From positions 1-6,682 of the forward strand of contig CALZOH010000179.1 of assembly GCA_945827465.1 (NCBI GenBank): a stretch of 6,682 bases of DNA, given 5' to 3'. The stretch is from an uncultured Prevotellaceae bacterium (lineage in GTDB: Bacteria > Bacteroidota > Bacteroidia > Bacteroidales > Bacteroidaceae). Position numbers and translations under genes: made by a program. A model generated the notes under the pieces. It saw only the letters and a list, made by a program, of their open reading frames with translations, ran no database searches and was not told the origin of the DNA. Position 1 is the stretch's first letter. Each line of letters begins with the position of its first letter. Positions 1 through 5,214 of the stretch are shown piece by piece.

Positions 1-313
1 TCTTGGTTGGGGAGCTTCTCCAATTTTATTACAGGAAAAACAGATGAATGTTAAAACTATTTTTTAATTTTGGCCTGCTGATTCTATAGGAGATAACTTT
101 AGGTGTATTCACTGCACAACACTTGGTAACACAGACAAGGGGAGACCAACAATAGGTAATAATGTGTCGCTTGGTGCCAATGTTACGATAATAGGGCCTG
201 TACATATAGGGAATAATGTTACCGTGGCAGCTGGTGCTGTCGTTGTGAAGGATGTGCCTGATAATTGCATGGTGGCTGGTGTGCCAGCAAAAATTATCAA
301 GCAATATGATTAG
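1..313 (+). pseudogene. Hexapeptide (LbH) O-acetyltransferase remnant, serine acetyltransferase-like
   Basis: From about position 86 to the TAG at 311-313 the frame encodes a left-handed beta-helix tail: IGDNFRCIHCTTLGN, then PTIGNNVSLGANVTIIG, then a further hexapeptide turn, and the typical ending MVAGVPAKIIK. This is the C-terminal acyl-CoA and trimer region of CysE-like acetyltransferases, which in CPS loci acetylate sugars. Upstream, this frame meets TAA at 65-67. The likely earlier part lies in another frame: positions 3-83 read GELLQFYYRKNR, a TGA at 45-47, then MLKLFFNFGLLI. The family usually has a stretch of residues between GLLI and IGDNF, so I infer an internal deletion with a frame change near 83-86 and perhaps a Trp-to-stop change at 45-47. 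The gene starts before the window. The hexapeptide tail is certain; calling it a pseudogene is well supported but inferred. Confidence 0.8.
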
Positions 314-316
314 TTT

Positions 317-451
317 ATGACTTTCCAATCATTAGATTTTTTTCTGCCGATAGACTTTGTTATCTATTGGATTGCATGCAGAAAGAGTGCGCCATGGCAG
401 AACGGACTGATAGTGGCGGCAAGTCTTGTGTTTTACGGATGGTACAGGTAG
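317..451 (+). pseudogene. MBOAT O-acyltransferase, N-terminal fragment only
   Basis: An ATG three bases after the acetyltransferase stop opens a 44-residue frame ending in TAG at 449-451. It begins MTFQSLDFFLPIDFVIYW and continues through WQNGLIVAASLVFYGWYR. This matches the start of MBOAT (AlgI-type) membrane O-acyltransferases, whose first two segments typically read SxDFxxFLPIVFxxYW and then WQNxxLLxxSYxFYGWW. The family is around 470 residues, so more than 90% is missing, including the catalytic histidine region. Right after FYGW the sequence continues as the tail of an unrelated gene in another frame, so a deletion probably joined the two. MBOAT proteins acetylate exported polysaccharides at the membrane; this fragment cannot. 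Identification rests on a short but characteristic N-terminus. Confidence 0.72.
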
Positions 452-619
452 CAGAACGTTTGTCTGAAGGCTTTCCTCATGTACGTGTTGACCTTTAGAA
501 TGTGATGGGACAGATATATTTCGGAGAACTGACTTTCTATGATGGCAGCGGCTATATGCAGTTCCCCCCTGATAACTTTGACTTTGAAATGGGGTGAAAA
601 GTTTGATATTAACTTCTAG
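439..619 (+). pseudogene. TupA-like ATP-grasp protein, C-terminal fragment
   Basis: The frame from 439 reads MVQVAERLSEGFPHVRVDL, a TAG at 496-498, then NVMGQIYFGELTFYDGSG and FPPDNFDFEMG to TGA at 595-597. TupA-like ATP-grasp proteins of polysaccharide loci end with FPFVRVDFY, a short turn, IYFGELTFxPGSGxxxFxPxxWDxxLG and a few more residues, so this is the last ~55 residues of that family. The TAG sits where the conserved tyrosine of RVDxY is expected, one base away from TAT or TAC. An extra G in the run at 591-594 shifts the frame; removing one gives EMGEKFDINF and TAG at 617-619. Its start overlaps the end of the MBOAT fragment in another frame, marking the deletion join. Two lesions plus a missing N-terminus make it nonfunctional. 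Confidence 0.72.
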
Positions 620-631
620 TTGACGAAATAC

Positions 632-1249
632 ATGATAACGCTTAAACAACTTATACAGGAATATACAAATCTGCATAAGCCCGTTCGCGACTTTGAGCTG
701 GAGGAATATGCCAAGGAACAGTCAAGATATGGAATGGCGGTCTATGTCCGTGGTTTGAGGGTGCGCGATTTGTTTGGACGTAAGATAACTTCTGTTGAGC
801 AGATGAAAAGGGGAATGAAGGTTTTACTCAATAATGAACATCAGTATCGCACACGTAAAGAAACGAAGGTCGGACTCATTAAGATGCTTGATGGCCATCG
901 TTTGCAGATAATCCCCTCCATGACTTTCGAGGAGCTTTATACAGAGGTAGGAAAAGTGTTAGGACACATGACAGACTTCCTGCACTATGACATTGCGCTC
1001 CGCATAGGGGCAGTCAATGGCATCCTCCCAAAGGATAACGTCTATCTTCATGCAGGAGCTCTGGAAGGAGCTAATGCCTTGAAGCGATACTATCCGCAAT
1101 TGAAGGTTGACACACCAAGAGTGAAGCTCTCAGACATAGTGGATGCGATTCCAGAACTACAAGGATTCACCGCCTACGATGTGGAGCACTTACTGTGTGT
1201 GAATCATAAGAGGCTACTAATCGCATACAGCGGACAGATACGGACATGA
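632..1249 (+). CDS. Uncharacterised Bacteroidales protein, 205 aa
   Basis: I do not recognise a characterised function. The start is placed at ATG 632 (MITLKQLIQEY); a TTG at 620 would add four residues and abuts the TupA remnant. No clear Shine-Dalgarno is visible. The N-terminal half is charged and helical (DFELEEYAKEQSRYGMAV). The C-terminal half contains YDIALRIGAVNGILP, VYLHAG, EGANALKRY, and IPELQGFTAYDVEHLLC, which looks helical and somewhat like a helix-hairpin-helix fold. I recall a widespread unnamed family with the pattern YDxALRIG...VYLHAG...GAxAL...VExxLC, which would fit, but this is from memory. There is no signal peptide or membrane segment, so it is probably cytoplasmic. Its last 46 nt overlap the 3' end of the opposing ATPase gene, so the final residues may be an acquired tail. 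Unlike the genes before it, it has no internal lesion. Confidence 0.7.
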   Translation: MITLKQLIQEYTNLHKPVRDFELEEYAKEQSRYGMAVYVRGLRVRDLFGRKITSVEQMKRGMKVLLNNEHQYRTRKETKVGLIKMLDGHRLQIIPSMTFEELYTEVGKVLGHMTDFLHYDIALRIGAVNGILPKDNVYLHAGALEGANALKRYYPQLKVDTPRVKLSDIVDAIPELQGFTAYDVEHLLCVNHKRLLIAYSGQIRT

Positions 1250-2565
1250 CGAACGGCATTGTCATCTTCCTTGTCGATGTATTCCAGCGAGCCGAAGTTT
1301 TCCAGTGAGCAGCGGACGGCTTCGGTGAGGTGCTTCTCGCGCATGAATATCCAGAGGCTCTTCATGCCGCCCTGTGTGCCTGCCTTCACCTCGATGGGGA
1401 GGACGTGCATGTCCTGAACGGTGAGGTAGTCGATTTCGGCCAAAGAGTTTTTTGTCTGGCGTGTCCAATAGAACATTTCATGACGAAGATGGGGAGACTG
1501 GTAATGAAGCAGTTCAAGTCCGGCAACGAGTTCTGCCATGGTACCCTTGTTGACCAGGTCTGCAGCCGAAGCGGTGAGGATATGGGCGGCAAGAGAGGAA
1601 CTGTCGGGCATGGTCATGTTCAGAAGGCGCAGGGTGAGAGCGCAGTCCAAAGGGAGGACTTTCCTGTAGGAGTTGTCTGCTCCACTCCCCAAGGGCAGGC
1701 CGTTGGCATTGGTATGGGTGACGGGAATGAGCAGGCCGGCAAGGATGAGTAGATCAAGCGCACGCTTCACTTCAGCAGATTTGTAGTCGCCTACCTGCGA
1801 ATAGACAAACTTGTGAGTGGCCTGCTCGGCTGCAGAGCGCAGGGTGCGGCGAATCAGGGTGGTATCTACCCGCTTGTTGTATTTTGGAAAATCGTCTTCA
1901 TAGCTCACAAGGATGTCGTCCTGTATCTCCTGACAGGCAAGATAGTCGTGGGTGGCTACCCATTGGGCTACACACTCTGGCATTCCGCCTACTAACATAT
2001 AGGTGCGAAGCAGCGTCACCAGCCTCTCGTGTAGTGCTATGGGAAGAGGAGCAGAAGGAGTAGCGGCATTGCGAGCTTCGAGCAACAGACTCTCGTCGTT
2101 TGCAAGGAGAAACTCGTCGAAGGTCATGGGGTACATGAATACGGAATGGATGCGGCCAACACCGAAAGTGGGCAACTCTGTGAGGGCAAACTCCAGCAAT
2201 GAGCCTGCGGCAATAACATGCAGATTGGGCATATCCTCCTTGAAGAAACGGAGAGACATGATGGCTTCAGGGCATTCTTGTATCTCATCAATGAAGAGGA
2301 GTGTACGTCCCGGCTCAATTCTTTTCTGTGCCAAGGCCGAAATTACGGAGATGATGCGGTTCACGTTAAGGTCAGGCAGAAAGGCCGTTTTATATTGCGG
2401 TTCACGTTCGAGGTTGATCTCTACATAACTCTCAAATTGCTCACCCAGATGCCTGACGGCAGTGGATTTCCCCACCTGTCTGGCTCCGCGAAGCAGAATA
2501 GGTTTGTGGACGCTGCGTGACGTCCATTCTGACAGATAGTTGTCAATGAGTCTATAATAATACAT
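1204..2565 (-). CDS. AAA-family ATPase with DUF4143-type C-terminal domain, 453 aa
   Basis: Start chosen at ATG 2563-2565 (MYYYRLIDNYLSEW), the usual N-terminus of this family. An upstream TTG would only translate the direct repeats. Residues 27-35 form Walker A (GARQVGKST), residues 89-96 Walker B (LLFIDEIQ), and AAGSLLE at 119-125 is the conserved strand after it; together these are the AAA_14 signature. The C-terminal half is DUF4143-like and ends EIDYL (377-381), then PIEVKAG (390-396), so Asp379, Glu392 and Lys394 are placed like a PD-(D/E)XK nuclease core. The length is normal and the frame intact. It runs against the flanking CPS genes and looks more GC-rich than the remnants at 1-619. 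The family is abundant and often multi-copy in Bacteroidales with no settled role. ATP binding is near certain; nuclease activity is inference. Confidence 0.93.
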   Translation of the reverse strand: MYYYRLIDNYLSEWTSRSVHKPILLRGARQVGKSTAVRHLGEQFESYVEINLEREPQYKTAFLPDLNVNRIISVISALAQKRIEPGRTLLFIDEIQECPEAIMSLRFFKEDMPNLHVIAAGSLLEFALTELPTFGVGRIHSVFMYPMTFDEFLLANDESLLLEARNAATPSAPLPIALHERLVTLLRTYMLVGGMPECVAQWVATHDYLACQEIQDDILVSYEDDFPKYNKRVDTTLIRRTLRSAAEQATHKFVYSQVGDYKSAEVKRALDLLILAGLLIPVTHTNANGLPLGSGADNSYRKVLPLDCALTLRLLNMTMPDSSSLAAHILTASAADLVNKGTMAELVAGLELLHYQSPHLRHEMFYWTRQTKNSLAEIDYLTVQDMHVLPIEVKAGTQGGMKSLWIFMREKHLTEAVRCSLENFGSLEYIDKEDDNAVRHVRICPLYAISSLL

Positions 2566-2588
2566 AAATAATGTCCTGTTTTTGGGCG

Positions 2589-2617
2589 CAAAGTTACACA
2601 AGAAGAAATTATCCAAA
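2589..2617 (-). promoter_or_regulatory. Bacteroides-type promoter for the ATPase gene
   Basis: On the minus strand, TAACTTTG at 2596-2589 is an exact match to the Bacteroidetes -7 element TAnnTTTG. A TTTG at 2617-2614 lies 17 bp upstream and can serve as the -33 element. Transcription would begin about 15-20 nt before the ATG at 2565. The -33 TTTG is part of the first 33-bp repeat unit, so a factor bound to the repeats would compete with or recruit RNA polymerase. The motif match is seen; its use is inferred. Confidence 0.55.
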
Positions 2618-2696
2618 GAAATAATTTGGGAAAATATGACAAAATCCAAAGAAATAATTTGATGGCAAGTGATAAAATCCAAAGGAATATACAATT
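2611..2696. repeat. Three direct repeats at an exact 33-bp period
   Basis: The 18-mer ATCCAAAGAAATAATTTG occurs perfectly at 2611-2628 and 2644-2661. A third, degraded copy starts at 2677 (ATCCAAAGGAATATACAATT). The starts are exactly 33 bp apart. The 15-bp spacers are only partly alike: the two preceding copies 2 and 3 both end TGAYAAA. The array fills the space between the ATPase promoter and the sugar transferase start codon at 2698. A regular spacing of about three helical turns suggests protein binding on one DNA face, as in an operator or iteron, but no binding factor is known from the window. There are too few copies, with partly conserved spacers, for a CRISPR array. Confidence 0.85.
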
Positions 2697-2697
2697 A

Positions 2698-3282
2698 ATG
2701 GTGCTAAAATGGTTTTTTGACCGATTGGTCTCGCTGATTGGCCTACTCGTTGTGTGGCCTGTATTGCTGATTGTGGCAATAATGATTAAAGTAAAAATGC
2801 CTGGAGGACCTGCTATTTTTACGCAGAAGCGTGTGGGCAAAGGAGCTAAATTGTTTACTTGCCATAAGTTCAGGACGATGACGGTGGCTCCTAAGGTTTC
2901 TGAGGGCTCAAATGGTTCCAAAGGTTCCAATTGGAGTTCGGTGTCGGTGGCTGGCGACTCGCGCATTACTCCTTTTGGTGCGAAGCTGAGGCATTACAAA
3001 CTGGATGAGTTGCCCGGACTTTGGGACGTGCTGATAGGTAATATGTCATTCGTGGGGCCTCGGCCTGATGTGCCAGGGTATGCGGACAAGCTCGAAGGAG
3101 ATGACAGGGATGTGCTGAAGTTGAGACCGGGAATTACCGGTCCGGCAACATTGAAATATCGGTTGGAGGACGAAATGCTGGAGCAGTTCTGCGAACAAGT
3201 TTCAAAGGGCGTAATACCTTCGGAGGTTTCAGACGGTTACAAGGGGCAACTACCCGACTTTAGCAAAATGACAACTCAATAA
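2698..3282 (+). CDS. Initiating sugar-phosphate transferase (WcfS/PglC-like), truncated at 194 aa
   Basis: This monotopic phosphoglycosyl transferase would move a sugar phosphate from a UDP-sugar to undecaprenyl phosphate, the first membrane step of capsule synthesis. ATG 2698 gives the standard start MVLKWFFDRLVSLIG. Residues 10-30 are a hydrophobic segment with a central Pro21, like the re-entrant helix of PglC. KFRTM is at 57-61, the catalytic Asp-Glu pair at 103-104 in YKLDELP, SFVGPRPD at 117-124, and RPGITGP follows. Two stretches look foreign: a Ser/Gly/Asn-rich segment at about 64-79, and residues from about 168 that end at TAA 3280-3282. The expected final ~50 residues still read in the same frame after the stop. 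The catalytic core is complete, so residual activity is possible, but the family's conserved C-terminus is lost. It probably forms a unit with the aminotransferase. Confidence 0.88.
   Translation: MVLKWFFDRLVSLIGLLVVWPVLLIVAIMIKVKMPGGPAIFTQKRVGKGAKLFTCHKFRTMTVAPKVSEGSNGSKGSNWSSVSVAGDSRITPFGAKLRHYKLDELPGLWDVLIGNMSFVGPRPDVPGYADKLEGDDRDVLKLRPGITGPATLKYRLEDEMLEQFCEQVSKGVIPSEVSDGYKGQLPDFSKMTTQ
2890..2934 (+). repeat. Low-complexity in-frame segment inside the sugar transferase
   Basis: This stretch encodes a Ser/Gly/Asn-rich run between FRTMTV and SSVSVAGDSRIT. Homologues usually have only three or four residues there, so about 12 residues appear extra. The DNA is built from short related words, including GGTTCCAAAGGTTCCAA. 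An 8-bp direct repeat, CGGTGGCT, lies at 2882-2889 and 2945-2952, but collapsing it would also remove conserved SSVSV, so it may be chance. The foreign origin is inferred from family length. Confidence 0.5.
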
Positions 3283-3285
3283 GTT
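3197..3285 (+). repeat. Apparent 84-bp insertion flanked by AAGTT direct repeats
   Basis: AAGTT at 3197-3201 recurs at 3281-3285, exactly 84 bp (28 codons) apart. Removing one repeat plus the intervening DNA joins CEQ directly to VAVWYNDNVIYPDKV, restoring near-normal family spacing between the LEDEMLEQ helix and the YNDxVIxPDKV motif. The insert contains GTTTCAAAGG-like words related to the segment near 2900. It ends in a small hairpin, CAACT/AGTTG at 3272-3286, which contains the TAA stop. The short flanking repeat could be a target-site duplication or a slippage scar. Confidence 0.55.
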
Positions 3286-3435
3286 GCCGTGTGGTATAAT
3301 GATAACGTTATCTATCCCGACAAGGTGAGGCTGAACTGCTACTACTATCGTCACTACAGCTTCTGGAAGGATATTGAAATGATATTCGCTACGGTGTTGG
3401 GAAAGAAAATAAGGTATAATGGTGAAATGATTTAA
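3283..3435 (+). pseudogene. Detached C-terminus of the sugar transferase
   Basis: In the same frame as the upstream transferase, directly after its TAA, the sequence reads VAVWYNDNVIYPDKVRLN, then YYYRHYSFWKDIEMIF and on to TAA at 3433-3435. This is the usual end of WcfS-like transferases (YNDEVIxPDKVRxN...SFWxD), about 50 residues. There is no start codon or ribosome site of its own at the join. It would be translated only by stop readthrough or after loss of the insert. Its conservation with no further lesion suggests the interruption is recent. Confidence 0.75.
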
Positions 3436-3444
3436 AGAAATAAT

Positions 3445-4764
3445 ATGGAAGAAAGAAAGACAATATATCTCTGTCTGGCTCATATGAGCGAGGAGGGATG
3501 GGAACAGCAGTATGTGAAGGAGGCCTTCGATACGAATTGGGTTGTGCCTCTTGGTCCTAATGTGAATGCGTTTGAAGATGAATTGGAGAAGTTTGTGGCC
3601 TCTCCCCATCCCTCCCCAGAAGGGAAGGGGGCTTCTTCTCTCCTCCCTCAGGAGGGGGTGGAGGAGGCTCATCGGGTGGTTTGCCTTTCCGCCGGTACGG
3701 CGGCTGTACACTTGGCGTTGAGGGCTTGCGGAGTTGGTCAAGGTGATGAAGTGATCGTACAGAGTTTCACGTTCTGCGCTTCATCTCATCCGATTACCTA
3801 TTTGGGAGCTACGCCTGTGTTTGTGGATTCGGAGCCTACGACTTGGAACATGGATCCTGAGCTATTGGAGAAGGCGATTGTCGACCGCAAGGCCGTGACG
3901 GGACGTTATCCGAAGGCGATTGTGCCTGTGGCTCTTTATGGAATGCCTTATCAAATAGATAAGATTATGGCGATTGCCGATAGGTATGGTATTCCGGTGG
4001 TAGAGGATGCGGCAGAGGGATTTGGATCGCGTTTCGACGGTCGAATGTTGGGTACCTTTGGCCGTTTTGGTGTGTTGAGTTTCAATGGCAACAAAATGAT
4101 CACTACATCGGGTGGAGGAGCCTTGATTTGTCAGAATCCGAAAGATAAAGATGAGATTATGTGGTATGCTACTCAGGCCCGTGATGCTTATCCCTATTAC
4201 CAGCATTCGGCCATCGGTTATAATTATCGTATGAGCAACGTGTGCGCCGGTATTGGCAGAGGACAAATGAAAGTGGCACAACAACACATCAATCACCATA
4301 AGCATGTGCAGGAACTTTACAAGGAATTATTGAAAGATGTGAAAGGCATTACACTTCATGAACAGCCTGCAGATGTTCGTTATGATTCAAACTTTTGGCT
4401 TTGTACGATTACCTTGGAGGAGGATTTAAGGATCAAGGGTCAAGAAAAAGCCTATCGGGACGTGATTAAGACGGCAGTGGGTGGTGCAGCCGGGGTGATT
4501 CATCTTGTGGAGAATGCAACGACGGATTGTCAGCCCAACAACAATGTGGAAGCCTTGCGTTTGTTTATGCTGGAAAGAAAGGTGGAGGCCCGTCCGGTGT
4601 GGAAGCCCATGCACAAGCAACCGGTATATGCCCAGGCGCCGGCTTATCTCAATGGCGTGTCAGAGGCAATCTTCAAGGTGGGTATGTGTCTTCCTGCCGG
4701 ACCGATGGTGACCGATGATGATGTGCATTATATTGTGGATTGTATCAAGGATGCCATCGAATAG
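3445..4764 (+). CDS. PLP-dependent sugar aminotransferase, DegT/DnrJ/EryC1/StrS family (WcfR-like)
   Basis: The enzyme should transfer an amino group to a nucleotide-linked 4-keto sugar, as WcfR does for the PSA amino sugar in B. fragilis. The start IYLCLAHMS followed by FDTNWVVPLGPNVNAFE is typical of this group. LSAGTAAVHLAL (81-92) binds cofactor phosphate, Asp188 in VVEDAAEGFGS should contact the PLP ring nitrogen, and Lys217 in FNGNKMITTSGGG is the expected Schiff-base lysine. The C-terminus with ARPVWKPMHKQPVY is complete. At 439 residues it is longer than usual, largely because of a foreign segment at about residues 53-75. The ATG lies 9 nt after the transferase remnant's stop, so the two were one operon. 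The ribosome site is weak and AT-rich. A strong terminator follows 39 nt after the stop. Family assignment is firm; the exact sugar is inference. Confidence 0.95.
   Translation: MEERKTIYLCLAHMSEEGWEQQYVKEAFDTNWVVPLGPNVNAFEDELEKFVASPHPSPEGKGASSLLPQEGVEEAHRVVCLSAGTAAVHLALRACGVGQGDEVIVQSFTFCASSHPITYLGATPVFVDSEPTTWNMDPELLEKAIVDRKAVTGRYPKAIVPVALYGMPYQIDKIMAIADRYGIPVVEDAAEGFGSRFDGRMLGTFGRFGVLSFNGNKMITTSGGGALICQNPKDKDEIMWYATQARDAYPYYQHSAIGYNYRMSNVCAGIGRGQMKVAQQHINHHKHVQELYKELLKDVKGITLHEQPADVRYDSNFWLCTITLEEDLRIKGQEKAYRDVIKTAVGGAAGVIHLVENATTDCQPNNNVEALRLFMLERKVEARPVWKPMHKQPVYAQAPAYLNGVSEAIFKVGMCLPAGPMVTDDDVHYIVDCIKDAIE
3601..3671 (+). repeat. In-frame GC-rich palindromic insertion inside the aminotransferase
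   Basis: These ~70 bases encode SPHPSPEGKGASSLL and PQEGVEEA, a Pro/Gly/Glu-rich stretch with no counterpart in the family, where FV is normally followed within a few residues by VVxLSAGTA. The DNA is a run of CCTCCCC and GGGAAGGGGG words able to fold: an imperfect CCCTCCCC/GGGAAGGGGG arm, then CCTCC-CTCA-GGAGG at 3642-3655. SPSPxGEG-type peptides from such palindromes recur in bacterial genomes as small repeats. The frame is kept and the insertion falls in a presumed surface loop, so the enzyme may tolerate it. Confidence 0.65.
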
Positions 4765-4803
4765 TCTTACCGTGTGAATTCCGCTCAAAAGAGAGGTGTT
4801 AGG

Positions 4804-4843
4804 AAGAGGTATGGGCGTTTGCTCATGCCTCTTTCTGTTTCGT
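4804..4843 (+). terminator. Rho-independent terminator after the aminotransferase
   Basis: AAGAGGTATGGGC (4804-4816), loop GTTT, and GCTCATGCCTCTT (4821-4833) form a 13-bp stem with two G-U pairs, followed by the T-rich TCTGTTTCGTT. It lies 39 nt after the aminotransferase stop and ends the CPS transcription unit. The stem is also base-paired in the reverse direction but lacks a matching T tract there. Confidence 0.85.
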
Positions 4844-4888
4844 TATTCAATAGTTTTTGAACCATCTATGGCGATAGAATGTTTTTCG

Positions 4889-4896
4889 TAATTTTG
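4889..4896 (+). promoter_or_regulatory. Possible -7 element for the HA-like small gene
   Basis: TAATTTTG matches the Bacteroidetes -7 consensus TAnnTTTG, about 50 nt before the ATG at 4948 and downstream of the terminator, where a new promoter is needed. The nearest TTTG (4856-4859) is 29 bp upstream, too far for a normal -33 element, so the call rests on the -7 match and position only. Confidence 0.42.
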
Positions 4897-4947
4897 CGAC
4901 TGCTTCCGATAGTGTAGCAAATATGATTAACGTAAGGATAAGCAGAT

Positions 4948-5136
4948 ATGATGAACAAGAGAGATTTGAAGTGGCAGGAGAATTATGAACAGTTGAAAGA
5001 CTATGTGGTGAAATACCGTCATCTGCCGAACAAAAAGAAGGTGGAAAACAGAGGACTGCTCAATTGGTGGAAGTATAATAAAAAGATGGTTAGGTTGGGG
5101 AAAATAGACGCGGAACAGATTGCCGCGGCTATTTGA
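4948..5136 (+). CDS. Small protein resembling one helicase-associated (HA) repeat, 62 aa
   Basis: The ATG at 4948 (or the adjacent 4951) follows AAGGA at 4934-4938 with 9-nt spacing, a good ribosome site by the standard of this window. The product reads WQENYEQLKDYVVKYRHLPN, then LLNWWKYNKKMVRLGKID. The pattern W-x3-Y-x2-L-x2-Y-x4-HLP, a second tryptophan segment, and a basic helix matches one HA repeat, a small helical module thought to bind nucleic acid. HA repeats normally come several in a row or attached to helicases. The TGA at 5134-5136 cuts the last helix after IAAAI. In the +1 frame, LFERWHAEIYHLQR continues to TGA at 5171-5173, so one frameshift near 5121-5130 may have shortened it. 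It is basic, lacks a signal peptide, and is probably cytoplasmic. The domain match is from pattern only. Confidence 0.65.
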   Translation: MMNKRDLKWQENYEQLKDYVVKYRHLPNKKKVENRGLLNWWKYNKKMVRLGKIDAEQIAAAI

Positions 5137-5214
5137 GAGATGGCATGCCGAAATCTACCATTTACAACGGTGAATTACGGCAATTTTATGTTTTCCTTGC
5201 ATAAAAAGAGGTAC

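Noticed and set aside
29..328. Minus-strand open frame over the acetyltransferase remnant
   Set aside because: It is the antisense of clear hexapeptide-repeat coding sequence, and its product has no recognisable pattern.
1330..1752. Plus-strand open frame inside the ATPase region
   Set aside because: It lies antisense to a well-supported ATPase, its product matches no family I know, and it has no ribosome site. The open frame at 2003-2428 is rejected for the same reasons.
2566..2694. N-terminal extension of the ATPase from a TTG at 2694
   Set aside because: It translates the 33-bp repeats into a periodic peptide (IISLDF-like every 11 residues) and runs through the promoter. The family normally starts at MYYYRLIDNY.
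2611..2696. CRISPR array
   Set aside because: Only two perfect units plus one degraded copy, 15-bp spacers that are partly conserved, and no cas genes.
2626..2697. Upstream extension of the sugar transferase
   Set aside because: The extra residues (DKIQRN repeated) are again translated repeats. They stay open only because the 33-bp period is a multiple of three.
2882..2952. 8-bp CGGTGGCT repeats as a target-site duplication
   Set aside because: Collapsing them would delete the conserved SSVSV residues, so they do not mark a clean insertion; they may be chance.
3862..4305. Minus-strand open frame within the aminotransferase
   Set aside because: It is a shadow of a strongly conserved PLP enzyme on the other strand; its His/Ile-rich composition is typical of antisense translation.
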